Shown piece by piece: positions 34,000 to 45,708 of a DNA stretch of 64,000 nucleotides. The notes below the pieces were generated by a model. The model made no database searches, was not told the DNA's origin, and saw nothing but the letters and a program-made list of their open reading frames with translations. Position numbers and translations under genes: made by a program. The first letter of the stretch is position 1; each line of letters starts with the position of its first letter. Source of the stretch: Primula veris (Eukaryota > Streptophyta > Magnoliopsida > Ericales > Primulaceae); contig OY821747.1 of assembly GCA_963682055.1 (NCBI GenBank), positions 16,604,258 through 16,668,257 of the forward strand. The letters run 5' to 3'.

Positions 34000-35190
34000 A
34001 CGACCTGCCATATTTGAGATGAATCTTCGAATATACGCTAGTTTTCCTAGTAGGCTTTTTAGCTCGTGAATATTTCTTGGGGATTGTACCTTCATAATGG
34101 CCTCAATCTTGGATTCGTCGATTTCTATTCCTCAATGGCGAACGATAAATCCAAGGAATTTTCCCGACGTGACCTCGATGGCGCATTTAAGTTGATTCAT
34201 CTTGAGATAAAAGCGTTGTAATCGTTTGAAAACCACCTCTAGGTCTTCGAGGTATTGGTGGAGCTTTTTGGTCTTTACAATGATATCGTCTGCATAGCAC
34301 TCAATGTTTTTGTGGAGCATGTCATCGAAGATCATTTGCATTGCTCTTTGGTAATTCACGTCGGCATTCTTTAATACAAATGGCATCACCTAGTAACAAT
34401 AGATACCTTTAGGTGTGCAAAAGGCGGTCATCTATTCATATCACGGATTCATGTGAATTTGATTATACCCGGACGATCCATCCATGAACGACAAAGTTTC
34501 GTGCCCATTTGTAGCATCAGCCATGAGCTCGGTTATGGGTAGCAGAAACTCATATTTAGGACATGCATTGTTGAGATCTCGAAAGTCAACACATAACCGA
34601 ATCTGGCCATTCCTTTTCTTCACATGAACGATACTTGAGATTCATGTTGGATATTTGACTTCTCTTATGAACCCTTCCTCGATGAGCTTGTTAACTTCCA
34701 CCTCAGTTTGTTGAACCAATTCTGCTCGAAATCTCTGTTGAGCTTGGTTAACTGGTCGTGCTCCATGTTTTACCGCGAGGTGATGGACTGCTATTTTTGG
34801 TTCAAGGCTTGGCATTTCTTCATAACTCCAAGCAAAGACGTATTTGAATTCCTTAAGAAACTTGATGTAGTCCTCTTGATCGGTTAAAAGCGCACTTAAG
34901 TATGTTGGTCGTGGATCATCCACTGTGCCAGGATTTACTTCTTCTAACTCATCCACAGTGGATTGGATGCCTTCTTCAAGTTCTTCTGGTGCCTCTGTTA
35001 TATCTCTTTCAACTTGTTCGTCATCCTCCATAAGAGTGATGTGGTAGCACGCCTCAATTTCCAAGTTTTCTAGTTGCAAGATATCATTACCCTCTACGGA
35101 CTTCACTGTTCTTTTATGGCGCATTCGAGCGAACCATGTTTTTCTTTCAGATGCCCCCAGGCGCTTGAAAACCAATTTTCTCCTTGTCAA
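34000..35190 (-). pseudogene. Tat reverse transcriptase
   Basis: Reads from a linker frame at 35190 (with EDYIKFLKEFKYVFAWSYEEMPSLEP). Next come QIRLCVDFRDLNNACPKYEF and LSFMDGSSGYNQIHM (34623-34441), where Gly replaces the usual Ala after MDG/D. VLKNADVNYQRAMQMIF and the catalytic YADDIIVKT are in 34389-34132. The block continues to about 34000 with the RT C-terminal part. Stops and shifts lie between the open parts (about 34640, 34436 and 34390). Confidence 0.87.
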
Positions 35191-36360
35191 CCTTCAAAAG
35201 ACTGAAGTAATTTTGGTCACGCCTAAGCATTAGAAGACGACCTTCTTCTTCTCAGCAATATTTCGAGTGAAGGTTCTCGTTTGCTTGTCGACTTTATGAG
35301 CATTGAGCCTCCACTTATGGCTAACCTTTCAAAACTTGGGGGTAAAATTCGAGGTGAATGGTGCCGTTGAACAATGGGCTCTCCCACCCATAATTTCCGA
35401 CGAGGTTCCAAATCATTTGAGCCACAAGATTCACACTTTGATGTCGGGTCTTCTTCTTCGAATGTGAAATAACAGTTGTTTGACTTTCTTACCATTATTT
35501 TAGTTGGTTGAGGTGGCTTATACCCAATCCCCCTACGAGATCCTTTTACCATGTACCCTTTTTTGTTTCAGCATGCACTGAGTTTGGTTTAGGCCATAAC
35601 ATTCTTCTCCCATTATTGTCGGAGTAAGTTTTCCAAGGGGGCTTGATTTCTTAGATGTATAGCCTGCATTTCCGAGCATTTTATACGCTTTTGGGCTGAA
35701 AACTTCTTTTGAGGAATTTCTATGCTCAGTTAATGGGCCATGTGCTAGTCTAACAAATCCTTTAAGTACCCCAACTTGCTTGATTGATGTTATAGGAATA
35801 GTTAGGTCGCCACCCTTGTGACTATCAGCACTTATCGACTTAAAAGTTCTAGACGAGAGCGTAGTCCTCGTTTTTCCTTTCGAACATCTACTCCAATCTT
35901 CTTGCCGTTGTCGATCTTTTCATTTTCTTTCATATGACCTAGAGATGGGGAATATACGGATGGTTCTACTACTTTTCCTTTATTCATGTAGAACTTAGCA
36001 TCTAGGAAATATGATTACACTCCATTGAATGGATTATCATCAGCTACGACCTTCTTCACCACACTGTCCTTATAATATTTTAAACATTGATGAAGTGTAG
36101 ACGGGACGACTCCATTTTCATGAATCCATGGTCATCCCAAGAGCATATTGTAAAAAGTTTTCACGTGAAGGATGTGAAACATTGCGTTCGACACCATTTC
36201 ATCTATCATAAGCATTAAGTGGATTTTTCCGACGGCTCTTTGTCCCTCCTGATTAAGGCCTTTGATCATAAGACGACTTTGTGATAATTCGTCGCTTGCA
36301 ATTCCAAGATCGTTTAAAGTACGCAGTGGTAGAATGTGGACGGCGGACTCCCCATCTAGT
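35191..36360 (-). pseudogene. Tat protease and protease-RT spacer
   Basis: Aspartic protease region in element sense from about 36360: LDGESAVHILPLRTLNDLGI, then SRLMIKGLNQEGQRAVGKI, then [20 protein letters not shown] near 36060-36140. These are strong Tat-lineage protease signatures. The usual D-x-G-S-A catalytic phrase is DGES-A here, and a stop interrupts before PWIHEN. A ~750-base spacer with weak frames (35552-35223 among them) leads to RT. Confidence 0.75.
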
Positions 36361-37576
36361 TATATCCTATTTACCTTTTTCTCTTGCATGTATCCGAAAA
36401 CAAAGAGCGGGCGATTACGAGGTTTTGTGTCAAGCAACAAATCTTCATCAGAGAAGTTAATAGTTGTCACGTCTACCACTTGATTCACCTTTTCTTCTTG
36501 AAATGATGTTCCTGAAATTTCATCAGAACCGCATTCACTATCTTCCGTGTACTCCTCTTCGTCCTCTTCATCTTCAAGGTAACCATCTTCCATACAACCT
36601 TCCCACTCGCAAACATCCCAGAAGCAATGACCGTCATCGTATTTCAACTTGTAGATCGGCCTGCCTCGATAGTAGTATGCAATGGGCACTCCCGTACTAA
36701 TATCCGGACTTGATGTTTCTTCAACTACTCTCCCTTGAAGTCGCTGCACATAGTAATCCCCCTCAGATTATTTTATCACCCCAACTTGTTTGTCGCCGGC
36801 CTCGTACATTTCCTTTAGAAATTGTTGACGCTCCAGGCAGAAGTCTTTACATAACCCTAACACGTACGAAGGTTGGCCATTGCTTTCAAATGTGAGTGCT
36901 TCTAAGGAATCTTCAAGTGGATGGGTAAAGTTGAGAGATTGATCGAATTCCTTTGTCTCATCTTCTCTATGAGAATCCTCCCATATGCGTGGCGCTGATC
37001 CTCACTCTTATTCATTTTTGGTATATTGGACAAAATAGTCAAACTTTCCCGAGGCTCACCCAACAACCCGACACTTGGGTCTCTAGCTTCGTATCTTTCA
37101 TGTAGTGATTTTTGGGTTGATTTCATCTTATTTTTCTTTTTCTTACTCTTTCCCTTAGCTTATTCATTGTCTTCAAAGAAGTCATCCCATTGGTCATCCA
37201 AACAATCTTTTCATTCACAAACATCAAAGAAGCAATGGCCGTCTTTCTTGAATTCATAAATGGAGTGAACTAGGACATTTTGTAGTGGTTGTGGATTATT
37301 GGAAGGGTAGTCTTCTCTCTCTTCAAACTCACTCAATTCTTTGTTGGTTGAACCTCTCGTGTGGCTAACATAAGTCTACGATGTATTGTCTTCGGAGCTT
37401 GAGGTTTACATGATAATTGCAATTGGCGGCAAAGAACAAAATTGAATCATGAATGTCCTTGTCTCCTCCATCCTTTTAGGTTCTGGATCTGTAACGATAC
37501 ATGTGTAATTGACAATTGCTATTTATTCATTCTCCAAATAGATTTTTTCTTGAGCGGCTAATTGTCTGATCTTCTC
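36360..37576 (-). pseudogene. Tat gag-protease linker region
   Basis: A 129-codon open frame (36749-36360) contains IAYYYRGRPIYKLKYDDG, an acidic tract (EDEEDEEEYTEDSE), and then runs into the protease reading. Upstream, the weak frame 37126-36902 has no clear domain. This stretch separates gag from protease in the element; in Ogre-type elements such a stretch can hold an intron, which I cannot confirm here. Confidence 0.55.
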
Positions 37577-38920
37577 CTACAAGACAAAACACTTGTGAGT
37601 TGGGTGACTGACAAGACGGTGGAATTTGCAATAATTCGCATCATCAACTTTGTCGGCCTCTTCGGGACGCGTCATTTGCGGAAGATCGATTAGCTTAAGT
37701 ACGAGGAGTTCTTCTAGCATTCGACGAACTTCGCTGTCAGGAAACAGATATTCCTTCTCTTGCATCTCCCTTAGCGTGAGTCTTCTTTTTTCATTCCTTT
37801 GATTATCATTGAGCTTGTCTTCTTCATCATTCTTCATGCTAGCCTTCATATTGATGGGAGGGAGGCTTTGAGATGGAGTTGATGCGACAAATGATTCTCT
37901 TTTATTGGTTATTGCACAAAATTTGGTCCATTTCCTTCCATCTTGTTTATTTTGAGTCTTTTGTGTCCTTGGAACTAGGAGAGATTGGTCACTGCTACTC
38001 GAGATACTAACTTCCATGTCATGAGCTCTACTTGCCAAATCCCCAAATGTTTTTGGTTTTATTCCTTGGAGAATGTAGGACAATCCCCAATGCATGTCTT
38101 GAACGCACATCTCAATTGCTGATGTTTCTGACCGTCTATCTTTGCAATTCAAGCTCAATCCCCTCCATCGATGAATGTAGTCCTCAACAGGTTTGTCTTT
38201 CTACTGGAGTGTATTTGTTAACTCCATCAAGCTCACGGTGCACCTAGTGCTATAGAAATGATTAAGGAATCCTTGCTCCAATTGTTCCCAAGTGTCAATT
38301 GATTCTCGGTTGCAAGTCGCAGTACCATTCGAGGGCATTTCCTTTTAGTGTGCGGACAAACTACTTCACCATGAGGTCCCCATAAGTCCCTGCATTGTTG
38401 CAAGTCTCGATAAAAGGTTCAATTTGTTGATTAGGATTTCTTTTGCCATCAAATTTTTGAAACTTGGGTTGTTGATATGCATAAGGCATTATCAATTCTT
38501 TGATTCTACATGTGTAAGGTTTGACATAGCCGAAGGAGAAATGTGCCACCTCTTCATATTTCCCTTTTACGGTACCCAGTATGAACTCTTTCTTCATTTG
38601 AAGAACCTTCACCTCCTTTAGTTCTATGTCAATTTTCCCCTTGGTGTGGCTCCGCTAATTGTTGAACCCTGTCGGTCAATATCGCCATCTGAGCGCCTCG
38701 CTCATTAAAAGCCTTCATTAAAGTTTCTAGGGTTCCAGCGATGGCAGTAACTTTTTCTTCCAACTTCGGAGCGTTTGTCACCATTACTTGCATAGTTGTC
38801 GAGTTTGTTGAAGTAGCAACAACTAATCGCGCATGTTTGGTATGGAATCTGAATTGTTCTCAAAGCGATGGTTTCCAATCGAGCCTTCTTCATCAGAAGA
38901 GTCACTTGCCCATGTACCTT
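37577..38920 (-). pseudogene. Tat gag, broken
   Basis: Gag of the Gypsy element. N-terminal piece at 38612-38361 with YQQPKFQKFDGKRNPNQQIEPFI, typical of the start of a Gypsy retrotransposon gag domain. The main piece at 38158-37577 has LQGIKPKTFGDLASRAHDME and ends with CKFHRLVSHPTHKCFVL, a degenerate zinc-knuckle-like CX2H/HX4C region. A weak upstream frame is at 38905-38705. The parts are separated by stops, so no full product is possible. Confidence 0.75.
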
Positions 38921-39135
38921 CTTTGAAATTTTCTTTCACTTTGGAGCTAGCATCTACTTGTTTGCCCTTATGGATATTTCATTTTCTTTTATCCTCCATT
39001 ATAAAGAATGATGACAGTTGAACAAAATACTTGCTTCGGGTCAGCATGCCATGACTGAGTTGCATATTTTTATTTCGAGCCATGAATGGTTGATCGATTG
39101 GCGAAGACAAACGATGAAAGGCAGAAAGTGTCCCA

Positions 39136-39149
39136 CCGGGTGTCGACCA
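39136..39149 (-). other. Candidate primer binding site of the Tat element
   Basis: The minus strand reads TGGTCGACACCCGG directly after the LTR end (CTGTCT). The TGG start and position fit a tRNA primer site. It is not the usual initiator-Met type, and I did not identify the tRNA. Confidence 0.55.
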
Positions 39150-40300
39150 AGACAGATAATAAATGGAGAAAGCAAAATAATTTTATTTATTTGATATTTT
39201 GCGGATACAATCTCTGAATATTTTCTAAAATAAAGAAAATAGATATCCTTTGATTAATCTCTTCAAAATTGAATTCTTTGGGGCTCGAATTGCTTGTAGA
39301 TAATCGAAACGTTAACTTGCTCGAGTTTTGAGGTTGATCTTGACTTATACTTGTTTGTGAGTTTGATCTTGGAAAACGCTTGATTTGTGGTTTTGAAGTG
39401 TTTTTGAGGATCGAATGAGGATCTTGCTTGAATTTGTTGATGAGCTTGCTTGAAGTTCTTCGAGCTTGATGAAAATCTTTGAATGCTTGGTCTTGAAAAA
39501 CACTTGATTCGTGGTCTTTGGGGCTTCTTATGGATCAAATGGTGGAATTTTCTTGGTTTTGTTGATGGGCTTGCTTGAAGTTCTTCGGGCTTGATGAAGA
39601 TCTTCGAATGCTCGGTCTTGAAAAACACTTGATTCGTGGCCTTTGGATCTTCTTGCGGATCAAATGGTGGAATTTTCTTGCTTTTGTTGATGAGCTTGCT
39701 TGAAGTTCTTCGGGCTTGATGAAGATCTTCGAATGCTTGGTCTTGAAAAACATTTGATTCGCGGCCTTTGGAGCTTCTTGCGGATCAAATGGTAGATTTT
39801 TCTTGGACTTGTTGATGAGCTTGCTTGACGTTCTTCGGGCTTGATGAAGATCTTTGAATGCTTCGGTGGTTGATGACTTGACTTCGATAGAGCTTCTCTC
39901 TCTTGGATTTGGCTTCACCTTTGGCGTTCAACTTGTCCTTTTCAAGTGAGGGTAGCACCCTATTTATAGGCTCGAGAAGGACTTATTCGCAAGGATGCAT
40001 CCTATATTTTTGAGTTTTTTTTTCAAATTTCTCGATAATAAATGAGTTTACTAATAAAGTTTCCCAATAGTTTATAGAAATTATAAATTAGTAGAAAAAT
40101 CATAAAACTTACCAACTTCAAATAGAAATTAATCATTTGGAACAAAACCTCAATTTATTTATTTTTCACCAAAATAAAAAAAAAAGCTTGTTTTCCATAA
40201 TTTCTTTTAAGATACTATTTTTTATTTAATAAAGGAATTAAAAATGATTTCTAAAAACACGTGGCATATTTTTATTAGCCGAAAACTTTGCGTGTCTACA
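39150..40300 (-). repeat. 5' LTR of the Tat/Ogre element
   Basis: 1151 bp, homologous to 24640-25923. It contains four ~125-bp tandem units with gatgagcttgctt (one copy gatgggc) at 39439, 39564, 39689 and 39814. The missing fifth unit explains most of the 133-bp length difference. Confidence 0.9.
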
Positions 40301-41208
40301 ATCTAAAATGCTTGCCTATCCTAGTCTTATTTGCAGTATCATCCTTGACCAAATTTCCAAAACCACTATCATTCCCTCTGCCAAAAAATCTGATAAGCTA
40401 AAACATACTCTCAAGCTCTCATCTAAGTTTCTCTCTAAAGGTCATATCAATGACATCTCTTCTAATCTCTTCTCTGGTCCTTCTGACATGGCTAAGCAAT
40501 TTATCTATCAAAGGTTAGATGACCTTAGGATAGAAAAAGCTGCCTTAGAGAAGTAAATGCTGAAATTGGTTAAGGAAGAAGCTAGTCTGAGAAGTAAGGT
40601 TAGTTCTGGTGGTGAGACAAATGTGCAAAAACCCTCTGGTGCTTCTCCAAAATCCCCAAACTTCCCTAATAATTCTTCTAGTACCTCTAAGAAAACCTCT
40701 AAGACATTTGCTGGTTCTTCAAAATCTAGAAAGGGGAAATCAACAAAAGGGTAAGAAGGTTGCTGAATCTGTTCAAAAAGATTCTTCTCTTGAGGCTCTA
40801 GAAGAATATATTGATGCTTACACAGCTGAGGGTGATGAGGAAATTGTTTCTGGTTCAAAGGGCAAAAAGAAGGTTGACTTTTCTATGTCTGCTAGTGAGC
40901 CCGTTGCTGAAAAAGTGGGTGAAGAAGCTGTTGATCAGGGTACTGAGAATGTTGATTCGGTTGTAACTTGAAAAAGTCATTGAGGGTTTATATCTGGAAG
41001 AAAATGCTGCTATGGAAGCTGAGCTACAGTCTATGGACAAAGAGGATGTTCAGATGGAGGCTGAGATGGTTGTTAAGGCTGCAACTACTGTGGTTACTTT
41101 TGGAACTGCAAGTGCACTTGCTAATGTCAATGTAAACTTGATTGCAGATGTTGCTGTTGTTGAAGCTGATGAAGACTTACAATCTACTGATGAGGATGTT
41201 GATGAGTA
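40301..41208 (+). pseudogene. SIRE extra ORF, 3' part after the Tat insertion
   Basis: Continues the extra ORF cut at 24639. MLAYPSLICSIILDQ at 40308 matches the C-terminal phrase expected for the plant-transposon-protein domain. RLDDLRIEKAALEK precedes a TAA at 40554. Later frames are serine/lysine-rich (GSSKSRKGKSTKG) then acidic, and end near 41208 with ADEDLQSTDEDVDE. Frame changes occur near 40750 and 40970. It includes a diverged copy of the recurrent ggttgtaact motif near 40959. Confidence 0.6.
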
Positions 41209-41485
41209 GTCTATGTTACCCGTGTCATTGTTTATGACAAAAAGGCGGAGAAACCTTTGTTTTGTTTCAGTTTAAGTTTTCTATGTTTTTAGACATTTTG
41301 TGTTTTTTTTTATGTTGTAATAATTTGCGCTGCTTGTCTTTTGGATTTGATATTTGTTCTGAGATGTGGTATTTTGTTATTTGCTCATTACAACATTATG
41401 GTTTCTAATAAAAATTTGCAGCTTTGAAGCTGTCAGATTTCAGTTGTAACTGAAATATTTAGTTTAAAACTCTGGGGGAGTTAAA
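41209..41485 (+). other. SIRE 3' non-coding region and polypurine tract
   Basis: Non-coding stretch after the extra ORF. It holds cagttgtaactgaa at 41441-41454 and ends with the purine-rich tract aactctgggggagttaaa at about 41469-41485, the likely plus-strand primer before the 3' LTR. Confidence 0.6.
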
Positions 41486-42244
41486 TGTGTTTGAATGTTT
41501 TATTCTAATATTTGAATATATAACTTGAAGTGTTTTAATTATAGAACTCAGGGAGAGCTTTTAAAGGTTGAGGTAAAACTGAAAGATATTGACAGATAGG
41601 TCAAAGATTCTGTACAGATGCGGTTTGTTGATCAAGCAAGAGATTATCGTAAAGATACGCAAACGTAGGCAATCTCAGAATATATGATGTGAACATTTGC
41701 GCAACAAAGATTCAAAAAGTCAAAGAGATGAAGGAAAAAGATTGAGAGATCAATCAAGCTGAATAAACTTGAAATGTTTGTTCTTTTAATATATTGTGTT
41801 ACTTTAAGCACATTATATAAGTGCATAATAGGCCGTAGGGTTTGATTATGCATTCATAATGGAAAGTCTATTTTCTTAGAATACAGTGATATTGCTAGAG
41901 AGATAGACTTCCGCACGAGCCTATATAGAATAGTTGAGAGGAGTAATATCAATAGCAGTATAGGCTTAAACAGTTAGAAATCTACTGATTTGTAAGACTC
42001 ATATACTCATTGTAATCTTTCTCAATATTCTAATATGACAAAATCTCCGGAGAGTAGAAGAGGTTGAACACTGTTATCATGCGTGTCGTGTCCATACCCT
42101 TATTCACTATGTTTGATTGTGTGTGTTTTATATTTATACAAGATCCAATTTTAGTTGCAACTGCGAACCAGATTCACTAAATTTCAGTTTTAACTGAAAC
42201 ACGTATTACTGCATCTTAGAATATTTGGGCGTTTAGTTATTTCA
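41486..42244 (+). repeat. 3' LTR of the SIRE-like Copia
   Basis: About 759 bp from TGTGTTTG to ttatttca. The last ~410 bases align with 17089-17498. It retains the U3 part with a TATA-like attatataag near 41811, and ends with a cagttttaactgaa copy at 42185-42198. The left boundary is inferred from the polypurine tract. Confidence 0.75.
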
Positions 42245-43366
42245 AAAGTTTATTAAAAACAAGCTATCTAATAAATCCTAACTATCAAACAATCCTATAA
42301 TAAGAGTTTAAAATTTAATCAAATAGCCGATTTAATAATTAGAGAGATCGCTAAAGTTAAACAACACAAGCACACGGGGTTGCATTTAATTTAGTCAGGT
42401 GTTCTTTATAGTTTCTAAAACTTCAATAGAAGAAATTACCAAACCTTATTTGTTTCTCAGTTGGAGGGATTGAATAATTACAGATTCGACATCTAACTTA
42501 ACTTCATACCTCAACGAATAACAAACTAGTAGGCCTCCTATTAATTAAATGAATTGATAATTAAAAAAGCACAAAATAGCTACTGATACTCAACGTAAAA
42601 ATCAATTTATTATAACAAGTTAGATCTCACATTGGTTTGACTTCTTTGAAATCAACTATAAAACCTTGACCACACATGGCTATTAGTAAAACATAAATAT
42701 AACTAAACGAAATATAAATATAAGGGTTTAGAGAAAGAAATGTGGGAAAGGTTTATAAGAATGTAATGGTTATGGGATGATTTTCATGGGAGATACATGG
42801 TTCTATTTAGAGCAAAATGTTGAATTAGACTTGGCCTCCTCACATATATTTTGTGTGCACCTCCGATTTTCATTACGGGCATAAGAATGAAGACACCACC
42901 GGAAGATGGGAGCTGGGATTGCCACTCACCTTCCACAAGTGTGTGTCCCATACCGATTCTCGTGCTTTTAGACCTACATATGGTCAACCAAATGACTTCG
43001 AAGAATCATCGAGTTCAAAATCAAAAACCTGGTCATCTTAGGGGGAAAACTCTGCCTATCTAGGTTGATTTTTTTAAATAAAAAAATGATTTTATTTTTG
43101 GGTATGTTAACATTAATATACATTAATGTCGGATTTGTATAACATTTGGTCGCATTTTTATTTCAATGTGTTTGGTTATTGTTCGTTTGGTAATTGTTTC
43201 ACATTATAGGTTTTAATTATTAAAAATAAAATTGTTAGTTGTGATCTGGTACAAATATGCAAGATGTTTAAATTTTTGGTCAATTTTTGTGTCAAAAACT
43301 TGTACTTAGAAGTAAGAATAAATTTTTTTTAATAAAAAAGGAAATCGAACCTATTAAATACGGTTC

Positions 43367-43456
43367 GTAACTAATAGATGCAATTTTGACCAAGTTTTGA
43401 AAAGTCAAAATCGCACTTATTAGTTACGATCTATAACTAATAAGTGCAATTTTGCA
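43367..43456. repeat. Three alternating inverted copies of a 24-bp unit
   Basis: Copies at 43367-43390 (forward), 43404-43427 (reverse complement) and 43433-43456 (forward), sharing a gtaactaataagtgca-attttgac pattern at about 21-22 of 24 positions. Adjacent copies form stems with loops of 13 and 5 bases. No protein frame is involved. Confidence 0.85.
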
Positions 43457-44904
43457 TTGTATCTAGATTAATTTCTCTGAAAAAATATCTGCCTTTTATA
43501 CATACTCTAAATTTTAAACATTTTAATCAAAATACATATTTTTTATCAAAATATCGGAGGATAGTCGGGTTTGGGTTGCAGCCTCCGATTGTCTCATCCT
43601 AGTTTCTTCCATGTAGCCCTGAACCTGAGAGCGAGCCATCTACTGAAAGACCACACTACACTTGATTAGTCGGTATGTCTTTTTCGAATGGAAGCATGGA
43701 AAAATGCATGTGATGAGTGTTTGTCTCCTACTATTGCTAGTTCAATGAATGTAATGGTCTAATAAGTATTTGACGGGATTCAAACTTCTTCCCACACTTA
43801 ATTAGACCGACTCATCACAATAGGGAGGTTTCCTCGTCATGACAAGATCCACGTCACTGCCACGTAAACATGCAGACTTAAAAACCAAGATTAAGGGAGT
43901 CTTGGTAGGTTTACTATAGTTGAGCCTTGGTCACCAAAGAGAATTGTAACAAGTGGAAAACTTTTAGGGTGTTGTTACGTACCAGATTTAAGAGAACCCG
44001 AGTTGTGAAATTAAATAAAACTGTTTTAAGAGAAAAAAAAACGTATATTACACCACATTTCAAGGAAGAACTAAACTGAAACATAGATGGGCCAGCCGAA
44101 TCATGAGTTCCTTATAAAAATCTTAGTCAAAACGTTTGAGAAAAAAACTACACATTCAATGATCGTATGACCTAAGGGTAGCCATCGATCATCAGCGAGT
44201 TATAAAACTAATAAATAACAAAAAGAAATTTTGGTATGAACTTTACGTTTCTATTTATTTCATTCCAAACAAAATCTGCTCATAAATATCAATGATTGTT
44301 TTAAATGAAACAAGTAACACTGATTTTTTAAAATACAGATCCTGGCATACTCAAAGGTAAGGGTGTATACATTTTAACAAATATCATGAGCAATTAACTC
44401 TAAGCGCCTTCACAGCTAGCCCAACACATGTACATCGATAAAGAACAAAATGTACAGAAAAAGTAAAAGAGATAAGAAAACAATTTTCACTTTAAATAAA
44501 CAGGCACACATACAACCTAGCAGATATATGTCAAGCAATGTAATAAACAAATCTCAATTAATGGCAATGACCTCAATAACCTAACAACCACAATAATAAA
44601 TATAATCATTGACTACATATCAAAGTCCATCATCACTCATTCCCAACACTCGTATATAAGATATTTAAAATCAAAAAACACAATTCACCAACAAACATTT
44701 CAGACGGAGAATCACATCTGAGGAACTATTTGTGCAATGAAACCCTCACCCACTTAGACAGAGCACCACGTCTAATTGGGGCCGACTTTAGAGAGAACTA
44801 ACCTAAAGGCAACCGATGTTCTTCTTACGCAATTTCACACTATAGGTAACACACATCTATAGTACGATATAGGTAACACACGTCTACGTTACATACACAA
44901 ACAA

Positions 44905-45045
44905 ATGTAGGATCTTATCTACAACTTTTTGTATGAATCTCATCTACAGTTTACACATACATACGGTTGTAGGAACCTCATCTATAACTCACTATAGGAA
45001 CTCCATCTACAATTTACACACGCACACACACAAGCGCGCACACAC
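44905..45045. repeat. Degenerate minisatellite and CA-rich microsatellite
   Basis: Units of about 25-35 bases such as taggaacctcatctataac, taggaactccatctacaat and taggatcttatctacaac repeat with variation. They end in an alternating ca/cg tract near 45011-45045. Confidence 0.6.
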
Positions 45046-45708
45046 ACATTCATTTGAAAACATAAAATAAATATAAATCAATTAATCACCACATAGAACT
45101 TTATGTCAACCCAACGAAATTAACACATTCATTTCCAATTCAATTCAAAAGGCAATAAAGTTTCATATCAACATCGGTAAAACAAACGGTCACAAGCACA
45201 ATAAGATGCATTAGGTACATAAACAAAATTATAATCCACTTTTGAAGATGAAATCAATTTTATTCAATAACACATTTGCTAAAACAATTTGTCAATTGTC
45301 CAAATACATAACATAATAATATTACTAACTAAGTCAAGCAATTAATTCATTAGAGAAATACTCACAAAATTCAAGAAACAAAACAATTAAGGCACTTAAA
45401 ATTTAGATTAATTTATTCCCCCTTACCGAACCAAATGAGGGCTCGTTTGTTAATACTTGCCAAACTTAAGCCAAAAAACCCAGTAAAGAACACTACCAAA
45501 TCTGGTTAGTCTAATCATGACCATTAAATAGTGCACATGTAGATAGAGCTCGAATAATAGATCAATAAAACATATTTGATAGCTAAAAGCGGACACCGGA
45601 AGACCCCGATATCGGCCTCCAAAACAGTTGCTAGGAAAACCCAAAACCATCACTGCCGCTGCTTCTCACCACCAGCCTACTGGACTGTTGCTGGTCTGGA
45701 CCTCGCCG

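Larger units (their letters stand above)
24640..40300 (-). mobile_element. Tat/Ogre-type Ty3/Gypsy retrotransposon with antisense ORF
   Basis: 15.66 kb on the minus strand. The 5' LTR is at the right (39150-40300) and the 3' LTR at the left (24640-25923). Order in element sense: LTR, primer site, gag (~38.9-37.5 kb), a gag-protease spacer, protease (~36.3-36.0 kb), RT, RNase H, a second (archaeal-like) RNase H, integrase (to 31.69 kb), then a ~6-kb 3' region containing an antisense plant-mobile-domain ORF, then LTR. The double RNase H and extra antisense ORF are known traits of the Tat lineage. Sampled LTR stretches differ by roughly 8%, and repeat copy number differs. A clean 5-bp target duplication was not found. 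It interrupts the extra ORF of the SIRE-like Copia. Confidence 0.88.
17089..42244 (+). mobile_element. SIRE-like Copia retrotransposon, decayed and interrupted
   Basis: Order: partial 5' LTR, tRNA-Met primer site, gag, protease, integrase, RT-RNase H, an extra 3' ORF with a plant-transposon-type domain, polypurine tract and 3' LTR. An extra ORF after pol is typical of the SIRE lineage. The element is split by a hAT-type insertion (20307-21360) and by a 15.7-kb Tat/Ogre element (24640-40300). Without them the interior is about 8 kb. The common part of the LTRs (17089-17498 versus about 41832-42244) differs clearly by substitutions and small indels, so it is old. Many stops and shifts are present in all genes. 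Confidence 0.88.
42245..45708. other. AT-rich unassigned DNA
   Basis: No supported gene. It contains an alternating inverted-repeat cluster (43367-43456), a degenerate minisatellite with CA-rich microsatellite (44800-45045), and otherwise AT-rich DNA with short non-family open frames. The LINE does not visibly resume here. Confidence 0.5.

Noticed and set aside
24620..40320. A target duplication for the Tat element
   Set aside because: Bases next to the LTRs (ccg or tatat on the left, atcta on the right) do not match at 5 bp. Only a loose resemblance was seen, so none is claimed.
42784..43063. Overlapping small open frames on both strands
   Set aside because: No family similarity, short, mutually shadowing, and in AT-rich unassigned DNA.
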